A stretch of DNA of 64,000 bases from Planctomycetaceae bacterium (GTDB taxonomy: Bacteria > Planctomycetota > SZUA-567), in assembly GCA_021203245.1 (NCBI GenBank), contig JAJQBO010000134.1, forward strand, positions 1 to 64,000, given 5' to 3'. Below the pieces are notes generated by a model. That model was not told the DNA's origin and searched no databases. It worked only from the letters and a program-made list of their open reading frames with translations. Below are positions 30,093 through 44,399 of this stretch, one piece after another (within the stretch, counting starts at the first letter, position 1; every line of letters starts with the position of its first letter). Position numbers and translations under genes: made by a program.

Positions 30093-30122
30093 TGGTGCTC
30101 TAACCAATTGCGCTACGTGATC
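30046..30122 (-). tRNA. tRNA-Asp(GTC), CCA encoded
   Basis: GATCACGTAGCGCAATTGGTTAGAGCACCAGACTGTCGATCTGGAGGTTGCGGGTTCGAGTCCCGTCGTGATCGCCA; 7-bp acceptor stem, CTGTCGA anticodon loop. Confidence 0.95.
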
Positions 30123-30219
30123 TTAGTGTTTCGTGTGTTGCGTACTGCTTTAAGACTTGGAGAGTATACAGACCTGCGAACGTTTGTCAAGACAGAGAAA
30201 TGTTTTTTCACGAAATATT

Positions 30220-31407
30220 TTACTCTTCTTCCTGAAAGCGGATTGAGGCCCGTTGAATCGCCTCTTTTCCCAGCTTTGCCCTGATGCCGTCGGTGACCCG
30301 TTCGAGGCGGGACAGCTTGTCCGTATCGACCGACTCCTCCTTGAACAGCGACATCTGCGTGCCGCTTTCGGTCAGGCCGGCCATGCCGACGCCGATAAGG
30401 CGCACCGGCCGCCGTCCGGCGTCGGTCTTGCCGCGCAGTAGTTCCCGTGCTACCCGGAAAATGGATTCCGAGAGATCGGTGATGCCGTCCAGGGTTTTCC
30501 GCCGGGTGACGGTGCTGAAATCGTCGTACCGGAGTTTGAGAAAGACCACCTTGCCGCGCAGGCCGGCGCGCCGCAACCGGGTCGAAACCCGATCGGCCTG
30601 GTCGCGCAACGTCGTTTCGAGGGTCGCCAGGCCGGAGATGTCCACGGCAAAGGTGTTTTCATGGGAGATGGATTTCTCCTCCTCCTCCGAGACCGCCGGT
30701 GAATCGTCCCTGCCGTTTGCCAGCTCGTAGAGGTCGCGCCCGGCCTTGCCCAGTTCCTGCACCAGGGCTTCCACAGGCCATTGGCGCAACTCGCCTATGG
30801 TGGAGATGCCCATGGCAGCCAAACGTCGATTGGTGACCGGCCCTACGCCCCAGATGCGGCTTACCGGCAGGGGAGCCAGGCGGTCCAGCATTTCGTCGGC
30901 CGGGATGACGGTCAGGCCGTCGGGCTTGTCCATGTCGGAGGCGATTTTCGCCATAAAACGGCAGGTGGCGACGCCGACCGACCCGGTCAGGCCTGTTTCC
31001 GCCTTGATGGAGGCGCGGATGCGCTTGGCGATGGTGACCGGGTCGCCGTGGAGCCGTTGACAGCCGGTGACGTCGAGGAATGCCTCGTCAAGGCTGATTG
31101 ACTGCACCAGCGGCGTGACCTTGGCGAAAATGGCGAAGATCTGCGCAGAGACCGCGGCGTAGTGGTGGATGCGCGGCTTGACGATTATTGCGTGCGGACA
31201 AAGCCGCAAGGCCTTGGAGGTCGGCATGGCGCTCCTGACCCCGTAGGGACGGACCTCGTAGGACGCCGCCGCGACAACGCCCCGAGACCGGGGCGAGCCG
31301 CCGACGATGATGGGTTTGCCCCGGAGTTCCGGATTGTCCCGCTGCTCCACCGACGCGTAGAACGCGTCCATGTCCACGTGCAGGATTGCCCTGGGCCACA
31401 ATTCCAT
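30220..31407 (-). CDS. dinB: DNA polymerase IV (Y-family)
   Basis: ILHVDMDAFYASVEQRDNPELRGKPIIVGG; SISLDEAFLDVT. Confidence 0.93.
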   Translation of the reverse strand: MELWPRAILHVDMDAFYASVEQRDNPELRGKPIIVGGSPRSRGVVAAASYEVRPYGVRSAMPTSKALRLCPHAIIVKPRIHHYAAVSAQIFAIFAKVTPLVQSISLDEAFLDVTGCQRLHGDPVTIAKRIRASIKAETGLTGSVGVATCRFMAKIASDMDKPDGLTVIPADEMLDRLAPLPVSRIWGVGPVTNRRLAAMGISTIGELRQWPVEALVQELGKAGRDLYELANGRDDSPAVSEEEEKSISHENTFAVDISGLATLETTLRDQADRVSTRLRRAGLRGKVVFLKLRYDDFSTVTRRKTLDGITDLSESIFRVARELLRGKTDAGRRPVRLIGVGMAGLTESGTQMSLFKEESVDTDKLSRLERVTDGIRAKLGKEAIQRASIRFQEEE

Positions 31408-31421
31408 GCGTACGATGATTC

Positions 31422-32549
31422 CTATGGGTTAGCGAGAATGAATTGCACCAGCGTGTCGGCCGGAATGGCGACCAGGTGATTCTTTGTCTTGGCGAAGTCG
31501 ACGCTGGCGACAAAGGCGCGGACCTTGTCCTCCGAGTCCACGCCGATTTCACGCAAGGTCGACGGGAGCCCGCAGGCTGTCATGAGATTGCGCCAGAAGA
31601 CAAAACAGTCGTCCCCAGTTTTTTGTCCCATGAGCGCGACCAGCCTCTCCATATTCTGCCGCTGCCCCTCGGGCCCCAGTGGGCTGTTGACGGCGAGACT
31701 GGCGTCGAAGTTCAAGCGGAAGAAATAGGGGATGGTCAGGGCAACCGCGTGGCCGTGGGGGATGCCGTACGTGGTGGTAAGGTGATAACCAAGGGCATGG
31801 GGCAGGGTCGTGCGGGTGATGTTGATCGCCTTGCCGGACAGGTAGGCCGCCTGGGCCATATGATAGCGGTTATCGGGCGCCGGGTTGTGGACCGCATTAT
31901 ACAGGTTGTCGAGGGCGTATTTGATGGTGGCTGTGGCGTATTCCTGGGCCTCGGGCGTGGTGTTGGACGACCAGAAGGCCTCCACCCCCTGCGCAAGGGC
32001 GTCGAGGCCGCTGGAGGCGGTTATGGCCGGCGGCAGGTGATAGGTCATCTCCGGATCGACGACAGCCATCTCCGGCCTGGCGGTGGGATGAGTCATGGAC
32101 TGCTTTTTCGTACGGTTAACATAGAAGACGGCGAACTGGGTCGCCTCGGCTCCGGAGCCGGACGTGGTGGCGATAGCCACCAGCGGCGGGCCTTCGCCCG
32201 ACGGCTTGACCAATTCGGGCTGATCCGGGTCGTACGGCTCTTTGGTAAAGCGGATCGCCTTTATCATCTTGGCGACATCGATAGGGCTGCCGCCGCCGAT
32301 CGCCACCAGGAGATCGGGCGTAAACTCTTTCATAACCTCTACCCCGGCGAGAATTTCGCTGAAATCCGGGTTGGGGGAGAAGCTGGTGAAGAGATGCGTC
32401 GTCCGCTTGGTGAACAGGGGATAATCGCCCCCGGCGGTAAAGCGACGCCAGCCTGCCTCCGAGACGACGATGAGAATACGTTCAAATCCTTGTGATTCCA
32501 AATCTTGGAGCGCTTCAGCCAATGCGCCGAACCCAACATGATCCTCCAT
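31422..32549 (-). CDS. Iron-containing (group III) alcohol dehydrogenase
   Basis: LLVAIGGGSPIDVAKMIKAI; TTSGSGAEATQFAV; GIPHGHAVALTIPYF. Confidence 0.88.
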   Translation of the reverse strand: MEDHVGFGALAEALQDLESQGFERILIVVSEAGWRRFTAGGDYPLFTKRTTHLFTSFSPNPDFSEILAGVEVMKEFTPDLLVAIGGGSPIDVAKMIKAIRFTKEPYDPDQPELVKPSGEGPPLVAIATTSGSGAEATQFAVFYVNRTKKQSMTHPTARPEMAVVDPEMTYHLPPAITASSGLDALAQGVEAFWSSNTTPEAQEYATATIKYALDNLYNAVHNPAPDNRYHMAQAAYLSGKAINITRTTLPHALGYHLTTTYGIPHGHAVALTIPYFFRLNFDASLAVNSPLGPEGQRQNMERLVALMGQKTGDDCFVFWRNLMTACGLPSTLREIGVDSEDKVRAFVASVDFAKTKNHLVAIPADTLVQFILANP

Positions 32550-32771
32550 GGACTCCTCCTCTCCCAGTCAGTAGGGGAAATAATCAATTTTATTCCGAAA
32601 AAAGCTTGTATATATAATGTATTTTGGCTACAATAGAGAGCGTGGAAAACAACGACATCCAGACAGTATAGTATAACCGCGCCTCCCCCTTTTCAAGTTC
32701 GTTTTGCGCTTTTACCTTCTTCCGGTCGTACCGGTTTTTTCGGTTGAGGTTGACGCCGCTTTCGCGCATAA

Positions 32772-35348
<2,577 letters not shown>

Positions 35349-35399
35349 CCATCGGGAGTACGAGCCAGCACCACTTACACGTACGGAGAATTTTCAGCC

Positions 35400-37907
<2,508 letters not shown>

Positions 37908-37918
37908 AAAGGATGGCT

Positions 37919-37954
37919 ACCCGCTGCTGGTAAAACGGCAGCGGGTTGTTTTTT
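37919..37954 (+). terminator. Terminator after gyrA
   Basis: CCCGCTGC-TGGTAAAACG-GCAGCGGG-TTGTTTTTT. Confidence 0.8.
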
Positions 37955-37975
37955 ATCAGCACTGAAAAACCAATC

Positions 37976-38166
37976 TCCCCCAACGTCACCCCGGCGTGCG
38001 GACCTTCACCAGCGAAGCAAGCGGGCGGTTCGGCCGGGGTCCACGGGGAAAAACAGTAAAGGCATCTCACTCAGGCGGTCGTCGCGCGGAGCGAAGGCCG
38101 GTGGCGTGGACTCCGGCCGAACAGCCTGTTTTTCGCCCGGTTGGATGTGGAGACGCCGGGGTGACG
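37976..38166. repeat. Copy 3 of the dispersed long-inverted-repeat family
   Basis: CTCCCCCAACGTCACCCCGGCGTGCGGACC ... GAGACGCCGGGGTGACG. Confidence 0.8.
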
Positions 38167-38263
38167 TGTGGGGGGGGGTGGCGCGCCACGATCAGCATTG
38201 TGTCTGCCTCGCTCGCACCATGTCACCGAATCGCCAACCACCATGACCCTTAAGGAGACCGAC

Positions 38264-38812
38264 ATGCCCGATATAGCCGACCTGCGGGAAAAACTTAAAG
38301 CCAGAATCGATTTCCTGCGCGGCGACTTTACCCTCGCCAGCGGCAAGAAATCCGATTTCTACATCAACGGCAAAACCACCACCCTGCGCCCCGACGCCCT
38401 CAACTATGCGGCGCACATCTTTCTCGACATGATGCGGCCGGCCCAACCCGACCGGGTGGGCGGCCTCACCCTCGGCGCCGACGCACTCATCGGCGCCATT
38501 ACCGCCTTCTCCTTCGACTACGGCATGCCGATGGAAGGGTTTATCGTCCGCAAGGAGGTCAAGTCCCACGGCACCGGCCAGGGCATCGAAGGACCGCCCA
38601 TCCAGGACGGCCAGCGCATCGCCATCATCGAGGACGTGGTCACCACCGGCGGCAGCGCCGTGCAGGCGATTGAGCGCGTGCGCGAAGCCGCCCCCGGAGC
38701 GACGATCATCGGGGTCTACGCCCTGGTGGACCGGCTCGACGGCGGACGAGAGGTGCTTGAGAAGATGGGGGTTCCGCTCTTGTCCGTTTTCACCAAGGAC
38801 GATTTGCTCTAA
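38264..38812 (+). CDS. pyrE: Orotate phosphoribosyltransferase
   Basis: GDFTLASGKKSDFYINGKTTTL; IAIIEDVVTTGGSAVQAIE. Confidence 0.9.
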   Translation: MPDIADLREKLKARIDFLRGDFTLASGKKSDFYINGKTTTLRPDALNYAAHIFLDMMRPAQPDRVGGLTLGADALIGAITAFSFDYGMPMEGFIVRKEVKSHGTGQGIEGPPIQDGQRIAIIEDVVTTGGSAVQAIERVREAAPGATIIGVYALVDRLDGGREVLEKMGVPLLSVFTKDDLL

Positions 38813-38943
38813 CACGTGAGAAGCATGCCCGGCCATTTTTCAGACGCGCTTGTCGCTGGCTCGTGCTATAATGAAGTAACTATCGCCGAGAGATTACCCG
38901 TTATGGTTGCCGCGCGACCATGCACGAGTATGGATCTTTTCGT

Positions 38944-39606
38944 ATGACTGATTCCGACCACAGGGATTTCAGCGACACCCGCGAAGGCCTGACTGGGTTG
39001 TATGCGGAACTCATTCGTTCCATCGGCCTGACCGGACGCGAAATAGCCAAGCTGTCGGGTACCCGTCCGCAATACATTTCCCACATCAAGCGCCGCCAGC
39101 GGCCGTGGTCGAACGAAATGTTCATCCGACCCCTGGCCGGACTCGTCGTCGAATACAAATGGCTGTTGACTGGGGACCTGGCGACCGACACCAAGCATAT
39201 TATCGCGATGTATCCGTCCATCGCCCGCTCGGACGGACCGCTGCTGCCCCTGCCGCTTTTCGAACGGCCGTTTATGGGACCGCGGATGACCGCCGACGAG
39301 TGGGACGGATCGTTCGTGTGCGTGACGTCTCCGGTCAAGGAACACGCGGTCGCGATGCAGCGCCCCTATATCCTCCGCCTCCCCTTCGACGATACGGCGG
39401 GGCGGTTGCGAAAAGGCGACCACCTTCTCGTCAACCAAATTGAATCGGCGGATTCCGCCTACGCGCTTGTCAAAAGCGGCTGGGGCGTGAAGCTGGTGCG
39501 CCGGGTCGACGGCGGCTACGTGGATGTCGAAAGCGGGTACCGGTATACCGGGTCGGACGTAAAGACGATTGGCAGCGTCGCCATGGTGCTTATGGGACTC
39601 TTATAA
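38944..39606 (+). CDS. CI/LexA-like regulator: N-terminal HTH, C-terminal S24-like domain
   Basis: LTGREIAKLSGTRPQYISHIKRRQRPWSNEM; RLRKGDHLLVNQIESADSAYALVKSGWGVKLVRRV. Confidence 0.6.
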   Translation: MTDSDHRDFSDTREGLTGLYAELIRSIGLTGREIAKLSGTRPQYISHIKRRQRPWSNEMFIRPLAGLVVEYKWLLTGDLATDTKHIIAMYPSIARSDGPLLPLPLFERPFMGPRMTADEWDGSFVCVTSPVKEHAVAMQRPYILRLPFDDTAGRLRKGDHLLVNQIESADSAYALVKSGWGVKLVRRVDGGYVDVESGYRYTGSDVKTIGSVAMVLMGLL

Positions 39607-39674
39607 ACGATTTTCGGTGGGTGTGCCATCCTCGACTCCCCCCTTTCTCTCCGTTCTGGCTGCGTTCCCACCGG

Positions 39675-39706
39675 AGCGCCCCGATTTTTTCGGGGCGCTT
39701 ATTTTT
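39675..39706 (+). terminator. Rho-independent terminator
   Basis: AGCGCCCCGA-TTTTT-TCGGGGCGCTTATTTTT. Confidence 0.8.
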
Positions 39707-39799
39707 AGCCCTGGGTAACGCTAAATCGCTTCCCTTTTTGGGCGAATCGGGTACAATTCCGAAGAGCGCTTTTATAACCACCCGCACAAAGGGGACCGC

Positions 39800-40789
39800 A
39801 TGGCAACCACCGTGGGAGGAGTCATCGAAGGCTCCTATTACTACAAAGTCATTCGCAAAATCGCCGACGGCGGCATGGGCAGCGTGTATGAGGTCGAGCA
39901 GCACGGGGCCGAAGGCTTTGTCAAGCGGATGGCCCTGAAAACCATCATCCCCCGCTATACCAACAACAAGGAATTCGTCGACATGTTTATCGGCGAAGCC
40001 AAGCTGGTCGGCAACCTGGTGCACCCCAACATCGTGCAGATCTACCAGCTCGGCCGCACACCCGAAGGCTTCTTCATCGCCATGGAGTATATCGACGGCA
40101 TCAATCTGGAGCAGTTCCTGCTGCGCCATTTCGACCTCAAGCGGAAGATTCCCCTCGATATCGCCACCTTTATCGTCAGTCGCATCTGCCGCGGCCTCGA
40201 ATACGCGCACACCAAGACGGACGCGCTCGGCCGGCCGCTGAACATCGTCCACCGCGACGTTTCGCCGAAAAACATCCTTATCAACACCGAAGGCGAATGC
40301 AAGCTGACCGACTTCGGCATCGCCAAGGCCCGCAACTATATGGAGCAGGACGAGGAACGCGTCCTCATGGGCAAGGTCGAATATATGTCGCCCGAGCAGG
40401 CCTACTACCGCATCACCGACGCGCGGAGCGACCTGTTCTCCCTCGGCATCGTCTACTTGGAACTCCTCACCGGCAACAACGGCTATGTCGGCACCGACAC
40501 GAACGACACCCTCGACCGGGTCAAGCGGGCCGAACTGCCGAAGCTCGAGCAGGACCGCCCCGACATCCCGCAGGAGATTGTCAAGATCGTCTACAAGGCA
40601 CTGCAGCGCGACCCGATGCAGCGCTACCAGACCGCGACAGACATGGTCTACGACCTCGAGTACCAGATGTACTCGCGCGGCTATGGCCCGACCATCGCGT
40701 CGTTTGCGAAATACACGGCAGATCTGTTCCCCAAACATAATTTCGCCACGCCGAAGCGCACGCCGCTCGCCACCAACGCGGGGTATTGA
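39800..40789 (+). CDS. Hanks-type serine/threonine protein kinase
   Basis: KIADGGMGSVYEVEQHGAEGFVKRMALKTI; IVHRDVSPKNILINTEGECKLTDFGIAKA; GKVEYMSPEQAY. Confidence 0.9.
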   Translation: MATTVGGVIEGSYYYKVIRKIADGGMGSVYEVEQHGAEGFVKRMALKTIIPRYTNNKEFVDMFIGEAKLVGNLVHPNIVQIYQLGRTPEGFFIAMEYIDGINLEQFLLRHFDLKRKIPLDIATFIVSRICRGLEYAHTKTDALGRPLNIVHRDVSPKNILINTEGECKLTDFGIAKARNYMEQDEERVLMGKVEYMSPEQAYYRITDARSDLFSLGIVYLELLTGNNGYVGTDTNDTLDRVKRAELPKLEQDRPDIPQEIVKIVYKALQRDPMQRYQTATDMVYDLEYQMYSRGYGPTIASFAKYTADLFPKHNFATPKRTPLATNAGY

Positions 40790-40793
40790 CGCC

Positions 40794-41792
40794 ATGGGAA
40801 TGGAAGCTGTGCAACTCCTTGACCGGATGTCCGGCGTCAAGGTGCTATGCCTTGGCGACATTATGCTCGACCGCTTTGTCTATGGCTCCGCCAGCCGCAT
40901 CTCCCCGGAGGCCCCGGTTCCGGTGGTGCACGTCTCGAAGCAGGTGCATATCCCCGGCGGCGTCGGCAACGTCATCCTCAACCTCGCGGCGATGCGCATC
41001 CACCCGGTGGGCGTCGCGGTTGTCGGCGACGACGCGGGCGCCGAATTGCTGGCCGGGCTGTTCACCGGCGTCGCCGCCGACAACCTCCGGCTGGTGCGTG
41101 ACCCCGACCGCCCGACCATCATCAAAACCCGCATCCTCGCCGGCATCCAGCAGGTGGTCCGCTTTGACGAGGAGATGGCGTCGCCTCTTCCCGAACCGAT
41201 CAACCGGGACATCATCGCCGTCGTGGAGGAAAACCTGCCCCGCGTCGGCGCGGTCGCGGTCTCGGATTACGGCAAGGGCGTCGTCAATCCGGCGCTTATG
41301 CAGGACATCATCCGCCTCGCCGCCGCCCACAAGCGGCCTGTCGCCATCGACCCGAAGGGATTCGATTACTCCAAGTACGCGGGCGCGGACCTGGTCAAAC
41401 CCAACCGCAAGGAACTTGGCGAAGCGGTCGGCGGTATCGTGGACACGGATCAAGAGGTGGTGGAGGCCGGCCGGAGCCTGATGGCCAGGCATCGCATCAA
41501 AAATCTCCTGGTGACCCTGAGCGACAAAGGCATGCTGCTGTTCCTCGAAGAGGACGGCGGCGCAAATCCGGTCACGCTGCCCTCTAAGGCGCGGGAGGTC
41601 TTCGACGTCACCGGTGCGGGCGACACCGTCCTGGCAGGGATGACGGCAAGCATGGCGATTGGCGCGCCGCTGCACCTGGGCGCGCGGCTGGCGACGCTGG
41701 CCGCCGGCGTGGTGGTCGGGAAGGTCGGCACCGCCGTCGCCCGGGTCGACGAGATCGTCAAGGCGGCCCGCGACGAGGAGAACGGGGCGTAA
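40794..41792 (+). CDS. D-glycero-beta-D-manno-heptose-7-phosphate kinase (HldE/RfaE1-like, PfkB fold)
   Basis: VLCLGDIMLDRFVYGSASRISPEAPVPVVHVSKQVHIPGGVGNVILNLAAM; DVTGAGDTVLAGM. Confidence 0.88.
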   Translation: MGMEAVQLLDRMSGVKVLCLGDIMLDRFVYGSASRISPEAPVPVVHVSKQVHIPGGVGNVILNLAAMRIHPVGVAVVGDDAGAELLAGLFTGVAADNLRLVRDPDRPTIIKTRILAGIQQVVRFDEEMASPLPEPINRDIIAVVEENLPRVGAVAVSDYGKGVVNPALMQDIIRLAAAHKRPVAIDPKGFDYSKYAGADLVKPNRKELGEAVGGIVDTDQEVVEAGRSLMARHRIKNLLVTLSDKGMLLFLEEDGGANPVTLPSKAREVFDVTGAGDTVLAGMTASMAIGAPLHLGARLATLAAGVVVGKVGTAVARVDEIVKAARDEENGA

Positions 41793-41793
41793 C

Positions 41794-43161
41794 ATGGGTG
41801 GACGCTTTCTGGCTCTGGTGGCTGCGCTCCTTTTCCTGGCCGTCCCGGCCCGGGCGGCGGAGGAGTCGTTCAGCTGGCGGCAGGCGGCGGGACAGACGCT
41901 TCGCATCATGCTGAACAAGCACCCCTATGCCGAGGGCATTATCCGCCGTTTGCGCGATTTCGAAAAGCTGACCGGCATCAAGGTCGCCTATATTCTCCAC
42001 CCCGAGACCCGCTACTTCCAAACCCTCGATCAGGCCTTTGAAGATCCTTCAGGCAGTCCCGACGTCTTTATGACCGGCGTCTACCAGGTTTGGGAATATG
42101 CGCCCCGGAACCGCATGCTGCAACTCGACCCCTTTATCGTCAACCCTGCCAAAACCCGCCAGAGTTACAACATCAACGATTTCTATCCAAGCATATCCGG
42201 CTCGTTCCGCTGGAACGGCAAGGCTGGATCGAAATTGGGCGAAGGCCCGCTCTGGGCCATTCCCATCGGTTTCGAGGCGAGCGCCATAACCTACAACCGC
42301 GAAGTCCTCGCCCAGCACCGTTTACCCGTCCCCGCCACACTCGAGGAGTTGGTCGCCACAGGCAAGGCACTCGACAATTTCGAAGGCGACGGCACCTATG
42401 GCGTCGCCGCCCGGGGCGTTGGGGAGTGGAACTCGGTCCATTCCGGGTATATCACCGCGTTTGCCAATTACGGCGCGGTCGATTTGGAGGTGGAGAACGG
42501 GCGGCTGGTGTCGCGGGTGAATTCGCCCGAGGCGGTGGCGGTGACGGAACTGTGGGTGGAGATGCTGAAGGAGAGCGGGCCGCGGGATTGGGAGGAATAC
42601 GACTGGTACCGCTGCCTCGACGATATCGGCAACCGCAGCGCCGCCATCCTGTATGATTCGGACATTCTCGGCTATTACGCCGACGCCCCAGGCGCGTCGT
42701 CCCAGTCGGGCAAACTCGGGATGGCGCCGCCGCCGATTCCCGCCGGGGCGAACCCGGATTCCATCAAGTCCAACCTGTGGGTGTGGGGACTGGCCATCAA
42801 CCCGGAGACCCGCCACCGCGATGCGGCGTGGCTGTTTATCGAATATTTCACCAGCCGCGAATTCCAGCTTTGGTCGGTCTTGGAATGGCGCTCCGTCAAC
42901 CCGCCCAGGCGCTCGGTCTTTGACGATCCCGCCTTCCAGACGAGAATCGCGTCCATGTACGGCTATGCCGACACCTTCAATTCCATCATCGAAAACACCA
43001 CCGTCTACTTTACGCCCACGCCATACTTTTTTGACATTTCCGAGCGCTGGGCCGCGGTTATCCGCGATATCGCCAACGGCATGTACTCGGACACCCAGGA
43101 GGGCATGGACACGCTGAAACGCTGGATGGACAGCAAGCTTTCGCAGGTCCCGGTGGAGTAG
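41794..43161 (+). CDS. ABC transporter extracellular sugar-type solute-binding protein
   Basis: Signal peptide MGGRFLALVAALLFLAVPARAAEE; RDFEKLTGIKVAYIL; family 1 SBP pattern. Confidence 0.8.
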   Translation: MGGRFLALVAALLFLAVPARAAEESFSWRQAAGQTLRIMLNKHPYAEGIIRRLRDFEKLTGIKVAYILHPETRYFQTLDQAFEDPSGSPDVFMTGVYQVWEYAPRNRMLQLDPFIVNPAKTRQSYNINDFYPSISGSFRWNGKAGSKLGEGPLWAIPIGFEASAITYNREVLAQHRLPVPATLEELVATGKALDNFEGDGTYGVAARGVGEWNSVHSGYITAFANYGAVDLEVENGRLVSRVNSPEAVAVTELWVEMLKESGPRDWEEYDWYRCLDDIGNRSAAILYDSDILGYYADAPGASSQSGKLGMAPPPIPAGANPDSIKSNLWVWGLAINPETRHRDAAWLFIEYFTSREFQLWSVLEWRSVNPPRRSVFDDPAFQTRIASMYGYADTFNSIIENTTVYFTPTPYFFDISERWAAVIRDIANGMYSDTQEGMDTLKRWMDSKLSQVPVE

Positions 43162-43170
43162 GCACGCCAA

Positions 43171-43269
43171 CCTCCCCCACCGTCACCACGGCGTCACGAC
43201 GTCCAACCGGGCGAAAACAGGCGGTCCGGCTGATGGAGGTCCGCACGCCGGGGTGACGATCGGGGGAGG
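43171..43269. repeat. Copy 4 (short, 99 bp) of the dispersed inverted-repeat family
   Basis: CCTCCCCCACCGTCACCACGGCG ... GTCCGCACGCCGGGGTGACGATCGGGGGAGG. Confidence 0.75.
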
Positions 43270-43300
43270 CTGGGACGGAATTGATTTGTCGAAGCACCGC

Positions 43301-44308
43301 CTATTCTATTCTACTGCCTTCGCCGAAATAATACCGTCCCGCCTCCTCGACAATCATCGCCCGCGCCTCTTCCATATTTCCGGACAACGAACACCCCGCC
43401 GCCCGCTTATGGCCGCCGCCGCCGTAGGGAACGGCGATGTCGAGGGCGCTGTGCGGGGCGCGCGTGCGCAGGCTTACCTTGATGGGGGCGGACGGTTTGG
43501 CGTCGGTGGGCGTTTCGTAAAAGAAAACCGCCACTTCCACCCCCTTGGTGTCGCGGAGAATGTCGATGAGGTTGCTGGCTCCCTCGATGCCGGCGCCCGC
43601 CCGGGCGAAATCGTCGCGCCGGAGCCAGGAAATGGCCAGCCTGCCGTCGTGAAGAAGCTGCATCCGCTCGAGCACGATCAGTTCCAACCGCCGCTCCGGC
43701 ACGCTGACCGACTGGTAGATGTGGCTGGAGGCGACGGCCGGTTCAGCGCCCGCCGCGACGCAGCGCATCGCCGCCGCCAGCGCCGCCTCGGTGGTGTTTT
43801 CAAACGAAAACCGCCCCGTATCTGTCACTATCGCCGTCCACAACGCCTGGGCGGCCTGCGTGTCCATCGGCCAGCCCGCGACCTCCGCCAGGCGGACGAT
43901 CATCTCGCCGGTGGAACTGGCGGCTGAATCGATCCACACCGCTTCGCCCAGCCCGCGGCTGGTGGCGTGGTGGTCGATAGTAAAGGTGGGGAGGTTGCCG
44001 AGGGCGGTGCGGTTCATGGTGCTGACGCGGTCTTCGTCGCCGCAGTCGAGGACGCCAAGGCAGTCGTAGCCGCGCCACCAATCGGCCTCATCGTGGCAGG
44101 CGATAATCGCCGGGTCGGCGATGAAGTCGAGGGAACCGGGGAGGGGCAGGGCATTGACGACCGTGGCGTTGTAGCCTTGTCCAATGAGGCAGCGCGCCAG
44201 GCCGACGGCCGAGCCGAGGGCGTCGCCGTCCGGGCGGGCGTGGGGAACCAGGGCGAAGCGCTTGCCGTTGTGCAGGGCGAGAAAATCGAGGACATCGGTG
44301 AGCGGCAT
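43301..44308 (-). CDS. DHH/DHHA1 phosphoesterase (NrnA-like)
   Basis: FALVPHARPDGDALGSAVGLARCL; TIDHHATSRGLGEAVWIDSAASSTGEMI; GGGGHKRAAGCSL. Confidence 0.88.
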   Translation of the reverse strand: MPLTDVLDFLALHNGKRFALVPHARPDGDALGSAVGLARCLIGQGYNATVVNALPLPGSLDFIADPAIIACHDEADWWRGYDCLGVLDCGDEDRVSTMNRTALGNLPTFTIDHHATSRGLGEAVWIDSAASSTGEMIVRLAEVAGWPMDTQAAQALWTAIVTDTGRFSFENTTEAALAAAMRCVAAGAEPAVASSHIYQSVSVPERRLELIVLERMQLLHDGRLAISWLRRDDFARAGAGIEGASNLIDILRDTKGVEVAVFFYETPTDAKPSAPIKVSLRTRAPHSALDIAVPYGGGGHKRAAGCSLSGNMEEARAMIVEEAGRYYFGEGSRIE

Positions 44309-44399
44309 ACCGTTCTTTCCGTATCAGGAGGGATCAATAAACCGCTGGCACCAGCGAGCCGGTGCCAGCGATGGTGACGCCGGAAATAATGCGGCGCAG

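Larger units (their letters stand above)
28594..30103 (+). pseudogene. Second tyrosine recombinase (right end of element) with two apparent single-base deletions; ORF continues through attR
   Basis: LAAETGLRWSELYSL; adding one C near 29492 gives AFPSMWRQKGAVMLRADLEAAGI...FHALRHTFGTMLCQSGVPLAMAQ; adding one A near 29656 gives QKLMRHSDPKLTANVYTHATI. Confidence 0.8.

Noticed and set aside
30045-30284. ORF 79 aa containing GLEPATSRSTVW
   Set aside because: Spurious translation across the tRNA-Asp gene.
39800-41792. Ser/Thr kinase + HldE-like kinase + STAS-like protein as a dedicated signalling island
   Set aside because: Genes are separated and lie among ordinary metabolic genes; no evidence of functional coupling from sequence alone.
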